Positions 14,687 to 23,591 of a DNA stretch of 64,000 bases are shown one piece after another. Source of the stretch: Clostridia bacterium (lineage in GTDB: Bacteria > Bacillota > Clostridia > Lachnospirales > Bianqueaceae); assembly GCA_900764045.1 (NCBI GenBank), contig CAAFMN010000024.1, positions 236,420 through 300,419 of the forward strand. Direction: 5' to 3'. The notes under the pieces are model-generated. The model had not been told where the DNA came from, did no database searches, and saw only the letters and a program-made list of their open reading frames with translations. Both the position numbers and the translations under genes were made by a program. How positions within the stretch are numbered: position 1 is the stretch's first letter; the number at the start of each line of letters is the position of its first letter.

Positions 14687-15397
14687 ATGCAATATGTTTG
14701 CTCTGACATTCATGGCCGTTATGATAAATGGCGCGCCCTGCTGAATGCGATTGATTTGCGCTCAACGGATACCGTTTATGTGCTTGGGGATATGATTGAC
14801 CGTGGACCGGATGGTATTAAGGCGCTGCAGGATATGATGGTGCGTTCCAATGTTGTTCCGATTTTGGGCAATCATGAACTAACCGCAGCAGTGTGTTTAA
14901 AATGGCTTCTGAAACAAGTTACAGAACAAAGTCTTGCTGAACTTAAAGATTCTCAGCTTGCAGCATTAACAGAGTGGATACAAAATGGCGGCGGTCCGAC
15001 AATTCGCGAATTAAGTAGTCTGACACAGGATGCAAGGGAGGATTTGCTGGATTATCTGCAAGAGATGGATCTCTATGCGCAGACAGAAGCTGGAGGAAAT
15101 CGTTTTGTTCTGACACATGCAGGGATAGATCATTTTGACCCGCGAAAGCATCTGGAGGACTATTCGCCGCTGGACTTCCTACTGGGGCGGCCCAGTCTAA
15201 AGGAGAAGTTCTGGCAGGATGACAGGTATCTGGTTTATGGACATACTCCCACCCGGTTATTGCGAAAACAATTAGGAGAACAACCGTCGGATGAGATTCT
15301 GCGGTATGGACAGCAAATCGCAATTGACTGCGGTTGTGGTTTTGATGGAAGGCTGGGATGTCTTTGTCTGGATACATTAGAAGAATTCTATGTATAA
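14687..15397 (+). CDS. Calcineurin-like metallophosphoesterase (PrpE/serine-threonine phosphatase type)
   Basis: A 236-residue metallophosphoesterase with the full set of metal ligands: DIHGRY (Asp7, His9), GDMIDRGPDG, GNHE and, later, LTHAG and VYGHTPT. This group includes PrpE-like bis(5'-nucleosyl) tetraphosphatases and phage-type Ser/Thr protein phosphatases, and the sequence does not decide between them. The start follows GGAGAA at a good distance. It stands alone between the NAT remnant and the promoter of the racemase fusion; no promoter was recognised for it. Confidence 0.82.
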   Translation: MQYVCSDIHGRYDKWRALLNAIDLRSTDTVYVLGDMIDRGPDGIKALQDMMVRSNVVPILGNHELTAAVCLKWLLKQVTEQSLAELKDSQLAALTEWIQNGGGPTIRELSSLTQDAREDLLDYLQEMDLYAQTEAGGNRFVLTHAGIDHFDPRKHLEDYSPLDFLLGRPSLKEKFWQDDRYLVYGHTPTRLLRKQLGEQPSDEILRYGQQIAIDCGCGFDGRLGCLCLDTLEEFYV

Positions 15398-15416
15398 GAA
15401 TGCTGCCGTCTTGGCC

Positions 15417-15445
15417 TTGTTTTTTTACAATAAGCGGTGTATAAT
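15417..15445 (+). promoter_or_regulatory. Sigma-A promoter of the GAF-racemase fusion gene
   Basis: TTGTTT (15417-15422) and TATAAT (15440-15445) with a 17-base spacer, 40 bases before the GTG start at 15486. The position rules out the longer ATG-started frame that begins inside the upstream gene. Confidence 0.72.
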
Positions 15446-15485
15446 GTTTTTTAGATTTTATTGGAGAAAGAAAGGGGGAGCAGCG

Positions 15486-16709
15486 GTGACGGAACTGTAT
15501 CGGACGCTGCTGGAGGGGATGAAGGCTCTGGTTGATCCCAAGGAACCGGTGATCACAGGGCTTGCGAACGCGTCTGCTTTATTATATCAACAATTGCCGG
15601 ACCTGAATTGGGCCGGATTTTATATGGTTCGGGGCCATGAATTGGCCTTGGGACCGTTTCAGGGAAAGCCCGCCTGTACGAGAATTGAAATAGGAAGGGG
15701 AGTCTGCGGCAGCGCGTGGAAGGAGGATCAGGTACTGCGTGTTATGGATGTACATGCGTTCCCAGGACATATTGCCTGCGACAGTGCGTCCGCTTCCGAG
15801 ATTGTTCTGCCGATTCATCAAGGCGGAAAAGTGGCTGCAGTGCTGGATTTAGACAGCCCACAGCCGGGCAGATTTCTTCCGGAGGACGAGGAAGGGCTTA
15901 GAAGCATAGCAAAGCTTCTGGAAGAGAGGCTTTTTTCATTTCAGCCATATGCTTACGTCCAGAATTCGGAAGCGCCTATCGGGATTATGGATTCCGGTGT
16001 GGGAGGAATCAGTGTGCTGAAGGAGATCATGAAGCAGCTTCCCAAGGAGAGATGCGTTTATTATGGCGATTTTGAACACGCGCCCTATGGGACCAGACAA
16101 GTGGGCGAGGTACAGCAGTTTACGTTTGCGAGTGTAGAGAAACTGCTGCGGCACGGGGTGAAAGCTCTGGTTATAGCTTGTAATACAGCGACGAGCGCGT
16201 CGATCGCGAGGCTGCGGGAGTATTACGAGTGGCTTCCGGTGGTAGGAATTGAGCCTGCGCTCAAACCGGCGGCGATGCAGCATGCGGGGGATCGGGTTCT
16301 CGTCATGGCGACGCCTATGACACTGCGGGAGGATAAGTTTCAGCACTTGGTAGATCTGTATGGGTCGCAGGCAGAGATTCTGCCGGTGTCCTGCGAGGGT
16401 CTTATGGAGTTTGTGGAGAAGGGAATTCTGGATGGACCGGAATTGGAACAGTTTTTGAGAGAGCGTCTGGGCCCCTATCTGCCGGCAGATTCAGTGGTGC
16501 TGGGATGTACCCATTATCCTTTTGTAAGAGAAACCGTAAGAAAAATTGTTGGGGAGACAACGGCCATCTGGGATGGAGGCGCCGGAACAGCCCGGGAGCT
16601 GAAGCGGCGTTTGGAAGAGAAGAATCTTCTTAGAAGAGAGGGAGAAGGCGGCGTTTTGTTCCTGAACCAGCCGGAGTTTTGTGAAAGGATGCTGCATTAT
16701 GGCGATTGA
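15486..16709 (+). CDS. murI: Fusion of free methionine-(R)-sulfoxide reductase (GAF) and glutamate racemase
   Basis: A 407-residue protein that joins two enzymes. Residues 1-160 are a GAF domain of the fRMsr type, which reduces free methionine-(R)-sulfoxide; all three characteristic cysteines are present (Cys64, Cys74, Cys98, in GKPACTRI, GRGVCGSAW and HIACDSASASEI). Residues 164-407 are glutamate racemase, which makes D-glutamate for peptidoglycan, with MDSGVGG (Asp169) and both catalytic cysteines, Cys232 (ACNTATS) and Cys341 (GCTHYP). There is no stop or gap between the parts, and the racemase lacks its own start. The GTG start has GGGGGAG 5 bases upstream. The PHP gene overlaps its end. 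Confidence 0.88.
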   Translation: MTELYRTLLEGMKALVDPKEPVITGLANASALLYQQLPDLNWAGFYMVRGHELALGPFQGKPACTRIEIGRGVCGSAWKEDQVLRVMDVHAFPGHIACDSASASEIVLPIHQGGKVAAVLDLDSPQPGRFLPEDEEGLRSIAKLLEERLFSFQPYAYVQNSEAPIGIMDSGVGGISVLKEIMKQLPKERCVYYGDFEHAPYGTRQVGEVQQFTFASVEKLLRHGVKALVIACNTATSASIARLREYYEWLPVVGIEPALKPAAMQHAGDRVLVMATPMTLREDKFQHLVDLYGSQAEILPVSCEGLMEFVEKGILDGPELEQFLRERLGPYLPADSVVLGCTHYPFVRETVRKIVGETTAIWDGGAGTARELKRRLEEKNLLRREGEGGVLFLNQPEFCERMLHYGD

Positions 16710-17559
16710 TCTGCATACACACTCCGTCTATTCTGATGGAAGCGACAGCCCAGATGAGATTGTTCGGCGCGCAAAGGCGTTGGGGCTGCACGCGGTGGCG
16801 CTGACGGATCATGATACGACAGCCGGGCTTACAGAATTTATGGAAGCTGGGGCCAGGAAAGGGCTGCTTACGATCCCTGGGATTGAATTGTCTTGCGAAT
16901 ACAAGGAACGGGATGTACATGTACTGGGATATCGGATCCGCTATGGAGAAGCTTCGCTGGAGGACAAGCTCAAGGCGGTCCGCGCGGAGAGAGAAGAGCG
17001 CAATCAGCGCATGCTTCAGAAGCTTTCGGAACTCGGATATCCGCTTACCTATGAAGAGGTATGCGAACAGTCGCATGGCGCGATCGTTTCCCGAGTGCAT
17101 TTTGCTTTGGCACTTTGGAAAAAAGGATATGTAGAGAGAAAAAACGAGGCCTTTGACCGGTTGATCGGCAATGGCGGCCCGGCGTATTTGCCAAGGCACT
17201 GTATGACAGTAGCGGAAGGAGTGCAGACGATCTGTGCGTCCGGCGGGATTGCGGTGCTGGCGCACCCGATGCAGTACCAGCTGGAAGAAGCAGAGTTGGA
17301 GAGACTGCTGCGTCACATGAAGGAATGTGGAGCGTCCGGTGTGGAGGTCATCCACTCCCGGTGCCCGAAGGAGGACACCGGGAGGCTGATACAGATGGCC
17401 TGCCGCCTGGGACTTTCCTGTACAGGCGGGAGCGACTACCACGGCATCAATAAAACCAATGTTTTTCTGGGAGAAGGGTATGACGGCGCGCGGATTCCCG
17501 ATGCATACCTGGCGGCGCTGCATTTGGAAGAATATATATCAATCTCTCCGGAAAGATAA
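16699..17559 (+). CDS. PHP-domain phosphoesterase (nucleoside bisphosphate phosphatase / RNase AM-like)
   Basis: A 286-residue PHP-domain protein. Metal ligands appear in order: DLHTHSVYSDG (Asp4, His6, His8), LTDHDT, GIELSCEY, VLAHP and GGSDYHG. Size and motif order match the YciV/RNase AM group, which hydrolyses 3',5'-nucleoside bisphosphates and trims RNA 5' ends. ATG 16699 was chosen because the family begins at 'DLHTHS'; it overlaps the racemase end by 11 bases. The exact substrate is uncertain. Confidence 0.85.
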   Translation: MAIDLHTHSVYSDGSDSPDEIVRRAKALGLHAVALTDHDTTAGLTEFMEAGARKGLLTIPGIELSCEYKERDVHVLGYRIRYGEASLEDKLKAVRAEREERNQRMLQKLSELGYPLTYEEVCEQSHGAIVSRVHFALALWKKGYVERKNEAFDRLIGNGGPAYLPRHCMTVAEGVQTICASGGIAVLAHPMQYQLEEAELERLLRHMKECGASGVEVIHSRCPKEDTGRLIQMACRLGLSCTGGSDYHGINKTNVFLGEGYDGARIPDAYLAALHLEEYISISPER

Positions 17560-17609
17560 GAACAGTATGTGAAGAAAAAAGACTTTTATTCTAAAATACC
17601 GGCCGGAAC

Positions 17610-17639
17610 TTGACAAATTTCCAGAACACGCGGTATAAT
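17610..17639 (+). promoter_or_regulatory. Strong sigma-A promoter of secDF
   Basis: TTGACA (17610-17615) and TATAAT (17634-17639), both perfect consensus boxes, with an 18-base spacer, 41 bases before the ATG. Confidence 0.85.
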
Positions 17640-17680
17640 AAGTTATTGCGGCTAAGGCCGGGAGAGGAAGAGGTACAAGC

Positions 17681-20074
17681 ATGAAGAATCTGAAAAATGT
17701 TTTAATTCTGCTGTTTTCCCTGGTAGTCATTACAGTTACGACCTTGGTGGCCTTTTTGGGAATCGGGGATAATCGTTATGTCGGAATTAACAATATTAAT
17801 CTGGGCCTGGATCTGGCCGGCGGTGTCAGTATTACCTATAAGGCACAGGAAGAGAATCCGACAGCAGAGCAGATGGATGGCGCGTTGGCCATCATCAACA
17901 ATCGGTTGAGTTCGCTGGGATATACAGAAGCGACGGCCGTAGTGGAGAGCGGCGATCGGATCCGGGTAGAGATTCCGGGTGTATCCGATGCCAATGAAGC
18001 CGTTCGTCAGATCGGTAAGACGGCAATGCTGACATTTGTCGGCGTAGACTGGTCGGATGTGCAAAAGGCCGACTTTTGGGATGAATATGTGGATGCTTTG
18101 ACAGAAAAGACGCTGAAGGATCTGCAGGAACAGGGATCCTCTACATATACGGAGTCCGCGGTACGCTCCAGTGTAGAGAACTATTTGAATACTCCGGGAT
18201 CCGCGCTCTATTATTTCCCGGATGAGACGGGAGAGCTTCTGCAGAAGGCAGTGGACGCGGGAATCGCGGAGATCGTTCTGGAAGGCGAAGACGTGAGCAA
18301 TGCGACCGCGCAGCATGGTCAGGTATCTTCTGCCGGATTGGTCGAGGATTATGTAAAGCTGGAATTAACCAGCGACGGAACCAAGAAGTTTGCGGACGCG
18401 ACCGAAAAGTACAAAGGAAAGTATATCGCGATTCGTCTGGATCAGACGGTTGTCAGCTTCCCGGGCGTCAATACCGTAATCAGCAATGGTGAAGCCGTAA
18501 TTACAGGTATGAGCGGATCGGATGAGGCAAAGCAGCTGGCTTCGGATATCCGAGGCGGCGCGCTGCCGGTTCAGTTGGAGGATATTGAACACAATAGTGT
18601 CGGCGCGACGCTGGGACAGGACGCACTGCATACCAGTCTGACCGCGGCGGTGATTGGTTTTGCGCTGATTCTTTTATTCATGATTGTCATCTATCGTGTG
18701 CCCGGTGTGATCGCCTGCCTGGCGCTGATATTCTACATCTCGGCAGAGCTTTTGTGCATCAATCTGCTGGATGCGACACTGACCCTGCCGGGAATCGCGG
18801 GTATCATTCTGTCCATCGGTATGGCGGTCGACGCGAATATCGTTATCTTCGCTCGAATCAATGAAGAATTGAAGTCTGGCAGAGGCATCCGCGCGGCCGT
18901 GGACAGCGGATTCAAAAAGGCGCTGTCCGCGATTGTGGACGGCAATGTGACAACGCTGATCGCGGCAGGTGTGCTGTGGTTCCTGGGAAGCGGTACGGCC
19001 AAGGGATTTGCCCTGACATTGGCACTGGGTATCGTACTCTCCATGTTTACAGCGCTGGTGCTGTCCAGAATTCTTCTGAAGGCGACAGTTGAGATTCTGC
19101 CGGAGAAGAAGGAATTGTATCAGTTCCTGCAGTTTAAGAAGAGAGAGCATTCCTGGAAGATCGTCGAGAAGGCGAAGCTGTGGTTTACGATTCCGGCAGT
19201 TGTCCTGGTGATTGGTCTGGGCTTCTTCCTCTTCAAGGGAATGAATCTGGATATTGATTTCGCAGGGGGAACCATGCTGCAGATCGATATGGAAAAAGAA
19301 TATGATAACCGTGAGCTGACGGATCTTGTCAAGGAAGTCAGCGGCGATACCAATCCTATGATTCAGGGAATCAGCGGCGCCAATCAGGAACATCATGTAT
19401 CCATCAAGGTCAAGGAATTGACGACGGAGCAGATTGACAGCCTGTATCAAGCGGTTGCGGAGAAGTTTGGGCTGGATACGGAGAACAAGGCCAATCTGAT
19501 CTCCCAGTCCACCATCAGTCCGACAGTGAGCGGAGAGATGCAGACCAAGGCAGTAACGGCGACACTGGTCGCGGCGCTTTTGACATTGCTTTATATCACG
19601 ATCCGTTTCCATGACTTCCGATTCGGAGTCAGCTCAATCATTGCCCTGCTGCATGATGTGCTGATCGTAGTCGCGGTTTACGCGATCTTCTCCATTCCGG
19701 TCAACAGCACGTTTATTGTGGCGATTCTGACAATTGTCGGTTATTCTATCAACAATACGATCGTCGTATTTGACCGAATCCGTGAGAATCAGCGTTTCTA
19801 CCGCCCGAATGAGGCGGCCAAGCTGGCCAACGACAGTATTGCGCAGACGATGGGCCGGTCTGTGAATACGTCCCTTACAACGATTGTCATGGTGTTGATG
19901 CTGTTCATTCTGGGTGTAGAGAGCGTACGGTGGTTTGCATTCCCGCTTCTGGCAGGGTTTGTAGCCGGAACCTATTCCTCATTGGTTGTTGCCAGCCCGG
20001 TGTGGGTATTGCTGCAAAAGAAAAAGAATACCGGAAGAAGGACAGTGGTTTCCAAATCCGCGAAAAAGAAATAA
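17681..20074 (+). CDS. secDF: Protein translocase subunit SecDF (fused)
   Basis: A 797-residue fused SecD-SecF, the RND-type accessory of the Sec translocon that uses the proton gradient to help proteins leave the membrane. The SecD half begins with a membrane helix and the D1 motif GLDLAGG, has the large external P1 domain, and then GIILSIGMAVDANIVIFARI. The SecF half starts near residue 500 with DIDFAGGTML and repeats the six-helix module, with VGYSINNTIVVFDRIREN. It ends in a basic tail. It has its own consensus promoter and a strong terminator, so it is monocistronic. Confidence 0.96.
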   Translation: MKNLKNVLILLFSLVVITVTTLVAFLGIGDNRYVGINNINLGLDLAGGVSITYKAQEENPTAEQMDGALAIINNRLSSLGYTEATAVVESGDRIRVEIPGVSDANEAVRQIGKTAMLTFVGVDWSDVQKADFWDEYVDALTEKTLKDLQEQGSSTYTESAVRSSVENYLNTPGSALYYFPDETGELLQKAVDAGIAEIVLEGEDVSNATAQHGQVSSAGLVEDYVKLELTSDGTKKFADATEKYKGKYIAIRLDQTVVSFPGVNTVISNGEAVITGMSGSDEAKQLASDIRGGALPVQLEDIEHNSVGATLGQDALHTSLTAAVIGFALILLFMIVIYRVPGVIACLALIFYISAELLCINLLDATLTLPGIAGIILSIGMAVDANIVIFARINEELKSGRGIRAAVDSGFKKALSAIVDGNVTTLIAAGVLWFLGSGTAKGFALTLALGIVLSMFTALVLSRILLKATVEILPEKKELYQFLQFKKREHSWKIVEKAKLWFTIPAVVLVIGLGFFLFKGMNLDIDFAGGTMLQIDMEKEYDNRELTDLVKEVSGDTNPMIQGISGANQEHHVSIKVKELTTEQIDSLYQAVAEKFGLDTENKANLISQSTISPTVSGEMQTKAVTATLVAALLTLLYITIRFHDFRFGVSSIIALLHDVLIVVAVYAIFSIPVNSTFIVAILTIVGYSINNTIVVFDRIRENQRFYRPNEAAKLANDSIAQTMGRSVNTSLTTIVMVLMLFILGVESVRWFAFPLLAGFVAGTYSSLVVASPVWVLLQKKKNTGRRTVVSKSAKKK

Positions 20075-20084
20075 AAGAAAAAGC

Positions 20085-20127
20085 GGCGGCCGCCTCATAA
20101 TAAACCTCATGAGGCGGTCGCCTTTTT
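20085..20127 (+). terminator. Terminator of secDF
   Basis: GGCGGCCGCCTCAT (20085-20098) pairs with ATGAGGCGGTCGCC (20109-20122), 14 pairs with one G-U and a 10-base loop, followed by TTTTT. It ends 18 bases before the recJ start. Confidence 0.92.
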
Positions 20128-20144
20128 AGAATCAGGAGAATCAG

Positions 20145-21881
20145 ATGCGGGAAAACTGGCGTGTATATAACAAAAGCTACCAGGCGATCCAGAACCAATT
20201 GGGGATCGATCCGGTCCTGGCCAAAATCCTGGCCAATCGGATTCAGCAGGAGGATGCGCAGGAGTATATGGGTCGGGAAGGGAAACTCAGCGACCCGATG
20301 CGAATGCGGGATATGGATCGTGCGGTTGCCTTAGTGATGCAGAACATTCGAGAAGGCAACAGAATCTATGTGATCGGCGACTATGATGTGGACGGAATGA
20401 CCTCTTCTACGATATTGGGGAAAGTATTGAAGAAGCTTAAGGCGGATGTGAAGATTCGGATTCCGGATCGGATTGAAGATGGGTATGGGATTCGGCCGTA
20501 TATGGTTGAGGAATGCGCAAGAGAGGGAACAGGCCTGATTCTTACCTGCGACAATGGCATACGGGAATTTGAAGCGGCCCACCGGGCCAGAGAGCTTGGC
20601 ATATCATTGATCATCACAGACCATCATGAGCTGAAGCAGGAGGGTGGCAGGGATGTTCTGCCGGAGGCGGATGCAGTGGTCAATCCGCACCGTCAGGATG
20701 ATTCCTATCCGTTTGAAAAACTGTGCGGCGCGGGGGTTGCCTATCAGCTTGCTCGGGCGCTTGTACAGCAGGCAGGGCTGCCGGAAGAACCGGATTGGAT
20801 CGGTTACGCGGCTCTAGGAACGGTATGCGATGTGATGCCGCTGATCGGAGAAAATCGTAAGATTGTATATCAGGGACTCCGGCAGTGGAACCGGAAACCG
20901 CCGACAGCGATTCGTGCCCTGATGAAACAGGGAGGAATCGAGAAGCTGGACGTATATGCGTTTGGTTTTATTATAGGGCCCATGATCAATTCCGGAGGGA
21001 GGCTTGACGAACAGCAGCACTATATCATGGCTCTTTTGGAGGAGGATCCAGAGAGGGCTGAGAAGGCGGCAGCACAGTTGTATGAACTGAATCGTCTTCG
21101 GCAGAAGATGACGGAAGAGGGCATTCAGAAGGGGCTGGCTGAATTGGAAAAGCAGCCGGAGGATAGGGTGCTGGTGATCTATCTGCCAGAGCTGCATGAG
21201 AGCCTGGCGGGCTTGGTTGCGGGACGTATAAGAGAAAAAACACAGAAGCCGGTCTTTGTACTGACCGGCAGCGCGGACCATGTCAAGGGTTCCGGCCGTT
21301 CGATTCCGGCATATAATATGGTCGGGGAAATGCAGCGAACAGAGGAGTTTTTTCAGCGGTACGGCGGACATCCCATGGCGGCAGGACTCTCTATGGAGGA
21401 GAACCAGATCGAAGGTTGGAGGCGCCGCCTCAACGAGAACTGCGTATTGACACAGGAGGATTGCCTTCCGGTTGTATATATTGATATGGCCATGCCGCTG
21501 CAGTATGCTGATGAACGGATGGCTGAGCTTTTAGAGGTGTTGGAGCCCTACGGCAGCGGCAATCCCAAGCCGATATTCGCGGATAAAGAGTTGAAGCTGA
21601 TTCGGCTCTTCTGGATGGGAAAACAGAAAAAAGCGGCGCGATTGGTATTGGAACAGCAGGGACAGATCTATGAAGGCGTTTGCTTTCGTCCGGAATGGCT
21701 CCAGGAATGCCTCTGTGAAGGATATTCTGAGGCTCTCTGGAACCGTTTAGATAGAGGGGAACAGCTGGAAAACGCTCCTATTGTAGACATTTGCTATAAT
21801 GTAGGGTGGAATGTATATCGAGGCCGTAAAAGTTTACAGATTGTAATTACAAATATTCGTTGCAGTTTTTTTAAAGCGTGA
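20145..21881 (+). CDS. recJ: Single-stranded-DNA-specific exonuclease RecJ
   Basis: A 578-residue 5'-3' single-strand DNA exonuclease of the DHH family, used in recombination and repair. Catalytic motifs are intact: DYDVDG (residues 79-84), TCDNGI, ITDHHE (157-162) and, later, SGGRLD. A DHHA1 domain with GGHPMAAG and an OB-like C-terminal segment follow. Length is normal. The start follows AGGAGA. The apt promoter lies over its 3' end, so apt can be made independently. Confidence 0.94.
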   Translation: MRENWRVYNKSYQAIQNQLGIDPVLAKILANRIQQEDAQEYMGREGKLSDPMRMRDMDRAVALVMQNIREGNRIYVIGDYDVDGMTSSTILGKVLKKLKADVKIRIPDRIEDGYGIRPYMVEECAREGTGLILTCDNGIREFEAAHRARELGISLIITDHHELKQEGGRDVLPEADAVVNPHRQDDSYPFEKLCGAGVAYQLARALVQQAGLPEEPDWIGYAALGTVCDVMPLIGENRKIVYQGLRQWNRKPPTAIRALMKQGGIEKLDVYAFGFIIGPMINSGGRLDEQQHYIMALLEEDPERAEKAAAQLYELNRLRQKMTEEGIQKGLAELEKQPEDRVLVIYLPELHESLAGLVAGRIREKTQKPVFVLTGSADHVKGSGRSIPAYNMVGEMQRTEEFFQRYGGHPMAAGLSMEENQIEGWRRRLNENCVLTQEDCLPVVYIDMAMPLQYADERMAELLEVLEPYGSGNPKPIFADKELKLIRLFWMGKQKKAARLVLEQQGQIYEGVCFRPEWLQECLCEGYSEALWNRLDRGEQLENAPIVDICYNVGWNVYRGRKSLQIVITNIRCSFFKA

Positions 21882-21887
21882 TATAAT
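21860..21887 (+). promoter_or_regulatory. Sigma-A promoter of apt
   Basis: TTGCAG (21860-21865) and TATAAT (21882-21887) with a 16-base spacer, overlapping the last codons of recJ and 43 bases before the apt ATG. Confidence 0.62.
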
Positions 21888-21929
21888 GGTACTGTACTAT
21901 GAGATATCCAGATGAAGGAGAGAGACGTT

Positions 21930-22442
21930 ATGGACCTAAAAGAACTGATTCGGACGATTCCGGACTTCCCGGAAAAAGGAATACTGTTTCGTGATATTAC
22001 GACTCTGCTGAAGGAGCCGGAAGGACTGCAGGAAGCTCTGCATCAGATGCAGGACGCGATCAAGGACATGGAGTATGATGTGATTGTGGGCCCGGAGTCC
22101 AGAGGATTTATTTTTGGCGTGCCGCTGGCTTATGCGGAAAAGAAAGGCTTTGTTCCGGTACGGAAGCCGGGAAAGCTGCCGGCTGCGGTTTATTCTCAGG
22201 AATATGACCTGGAGTATGGAAAATCGTGTCTGGAGATCCATCAGGATGCATTGAAAAAGGGACAGAAGGTGCTGATTGTAGACGACCTGCTTGCGACCGG
22301 CGGTACCGGACGGGCGATTGCTCAGATGGTGACACGCGCTGGCGCGGAAGTAGTTGGGTTCCTGTTCCTGATCGAGCTGGAAGCTTTAGGCGGTAGAGAG
22401 ACTCTGAAGGATTATCCGGTGCAGAGTATTATCCGTTATTGA
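21930..22442 (+). CDS. apt: Adenine phosphoribosyltransferase
   Basis: A 170-residue purine-salvage enzyme that makes AMP from adenine and PRPP. IRTIPDFPEKGILFRDIT is the family's opening, GPESRGFIFG the substrate loop, and VLIVDDLLATGGTGRAI the PRPP-binding motif. ATG 21930 gives the normal start; an in-frame ATG 18 bases earlier contains the Shine-Dalgarno bases themselves (AAGGAG). In many Firmicutes apt sits between recJ and rel, exactly as here, although a GDPD gene is inserted before rel. Confidence 0.96.
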   Translation: MDLKELIRTIPDFPEKGILFRDITTLLKEPEGLQEALHQMQDAIKDMEYDVIVGPESRGFIFGVPLAYAEKKGFVPVRKPGKLPAAVYSQEYDLEYGKSCLEIHQDALKKGQKVLIVDDLLATGGTGRAIAQMVTRAGAEVVGFLFLIELEALGGRETLKDYPVQSIIRY

Positions 22443-22457
22443 TCGGAGGAATAGAAC

Positions 22458-23291
22458 ATGTCGCATGGTATTCGGAAAGCAGTGGCCGCCGTGGCTGCGG
22501 CGTCAGCGGGTTGGATCGGCCTGATGAGACCCCGTACGGAGTCTCCGGCGGTTTTGAAACAGCTGAAGCAATATGATTACGCGCATCGTGGGTTTCATGA
22601 TGAGGAAAATGGCATTCCGGAGAATTCTATGGCAGCATTTCAGCGCGGCGTAGAGGCCGGATTTGGCATGGAACTGGATGTACATTTATCGAAGGATGGA
22701 CATCTGGTCGTTCTTCATGATCATGAGCTGCGCAGAATGTGCGGTGTAGAAGGCCGTGTAGAGGATAAGACGCTGGAAGAACTGGAACAGCTGCATCTTC
22801 TTGAGACAGAAGAAAAGATTCCGCTTCTGCGGCAGGTATTGGAGCTTGTAGACGGGAAAGTACCTCTGATCATTGAGTTAAAGGTGATGAAGAATCATGA
22901 AGAACTCTGTCAGAAGGTATCGAAGCTTTTGGACGGGTATTCCGGGCTGTATTGCATCGAATCCTTTGATCCGAGGGCGGTCGCCTGGTATAAGAAGCAC
23001 AGGCCGGAAGTGGTTCGGGGACAGCTGCTGACATATCTGCGTAAATACGGCAATACAGAATATCCTGCGCTGTTGGATTTTGCGCTGCGCAATCTCCTGA
23101 CCAATTGCTGGACACAGCCGGATTTCATCGCGTATGATGTCCGTGAACGGGAGAATCTCAGTCTCCAGCTTTGCCGGAAGCTCTATCATGTATGCGAAGT
23201 GGACTGGACCGTCCGCTCGCCGGAGCTGTACCGAAAGGTTAAGGCGGATTACGCGCTGGTGATTTTTGAGAACTTTGATCCCAGAGCATAA
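22458..23291 (+). CDS. Glycerophosphodiester phosphodiesterase
   Basis: A 277-residue GDPD enzyme that splits glycerophosphodiesters into glycerol-3-phosphate and an alcohol. A short alanine-rich hydrophobic stretch (residues 7-23) may anchor it to the membrane. The catalytic set is present: AHRGFHDEENGIPENS (His43, Arg44, Glu55, Asn56), ELDVHLSKDG and LHDHEL, plus LIIELKV. It follows apt by 15 bases with a GGAGG site and ends before a strong terminator, so it forms an operon with apt. Confidence 0.9.
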   Translation: MSHGIRKAVAAVAAASAGWIGLMRPRTESPAVLKQLKQYDYAHRGFHDEENGIPENSMAAFQRGVEAGFGMELDVHLSKDGHLVVLHDHELRRMCGVEGRVEDKTLEELEQLHLLETEEKIPLLRQVLELVDGKVPLIIELKVMKNHEELCQKVSKLLDGYSGLYCIESFDPRAVAWYKKHRPEVVRGQLLTYLRKYGNTEYPALLDFALRNLLTNCWTQPDFIAYDVRERENLSLQLCRKLYHVCEVDWTVRSPELYRKVKADYALVIFENFDPRA

Positions 23292-23303
23292 ACAAGTATA
23301 TAA

Positions 23304-23346
23304 CGAAAAAGGCGCCGGGAGAGGGAATCAACCGGCGCCTTTTTCG
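23304..23346 (+). terminator. Bidirectional terminator after the apt-GDPD operon
   Basis: CGAAAAAGGCGCCGG (23304-23318) and CCGGCGCCTTTTTCG (23332-23346) are perfect 15-base inverted repeats with a 13-base loop. The A- and T-runs inside the arms allow termination in both directions. Confidence 0.92.
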
Positions 23347-23466
23347 TTTTTTAGTTTTGTTAAGAGGGATATAATAAAACTAAAAGAAGGGGATAAATAA
23401 ATAATAGTTGTGTCATGTGAACATATCGTGAATAAATTGTAAATAAACTATGAATATATGGGCAAG

Positions 23467-23494
23467 TTGACTCAAATTTTCTGTATTTTATAAA
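23467..23494 (+). promoter_or_regulatory. Upstream promoter of rel (P1)
   Basis: TTGACT (23467-23472) and TATAAA (23489-23494) with a 16-base spacer, in an AT-rich stretch. It would give a leader of about 90 bases. Confidence 0.5.
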
Positions 23495-23500
23495 AGAGAG

Positions 23501-23529
23501 TTGAAAAAGGGCAAAAAATCCCTTATAAT
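23501..23529 (+). promoter_or_regulatory. Downstream promoter of rel (P2)
   Basis: TTGAAA (23501-23506) and TATAAT (23524-23529) with a 17-base spacer. The expected RNA start, near 23536, is only a few bases before a stem-loop. The AT-rich bases 23347-23466 upstream contain no gene. Confidence 0.68.
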
Positions 23530-23539
23530 ATGGGATATT

Positions 23540-23560
23540 GGTTTGGAAGGAGTCCAAACC
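23540..23560 (+). promoter_or_regulatory. 5' stem-loop of the rel mRNA with AGGAG in the loop
   Basis: GGTTTGGA (23540-23547) and TCCAAACC (23553-23560) form a perfect 8-pair stem whose 5-base loop is AGGAG. It lies at the very 5' end of the P2 transcript and 31 bases before the start codon, which has its own AAAGGTGG site. It may protect the mRNA end or offer a decoy ribosome-binding sequence; no U-tract follows, so it is not a terminator. Confidence 0.6.
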
Positions 23561-23591
23561 GATAAAAGAGTCGGAAAGGTGGTAGGGTTTT

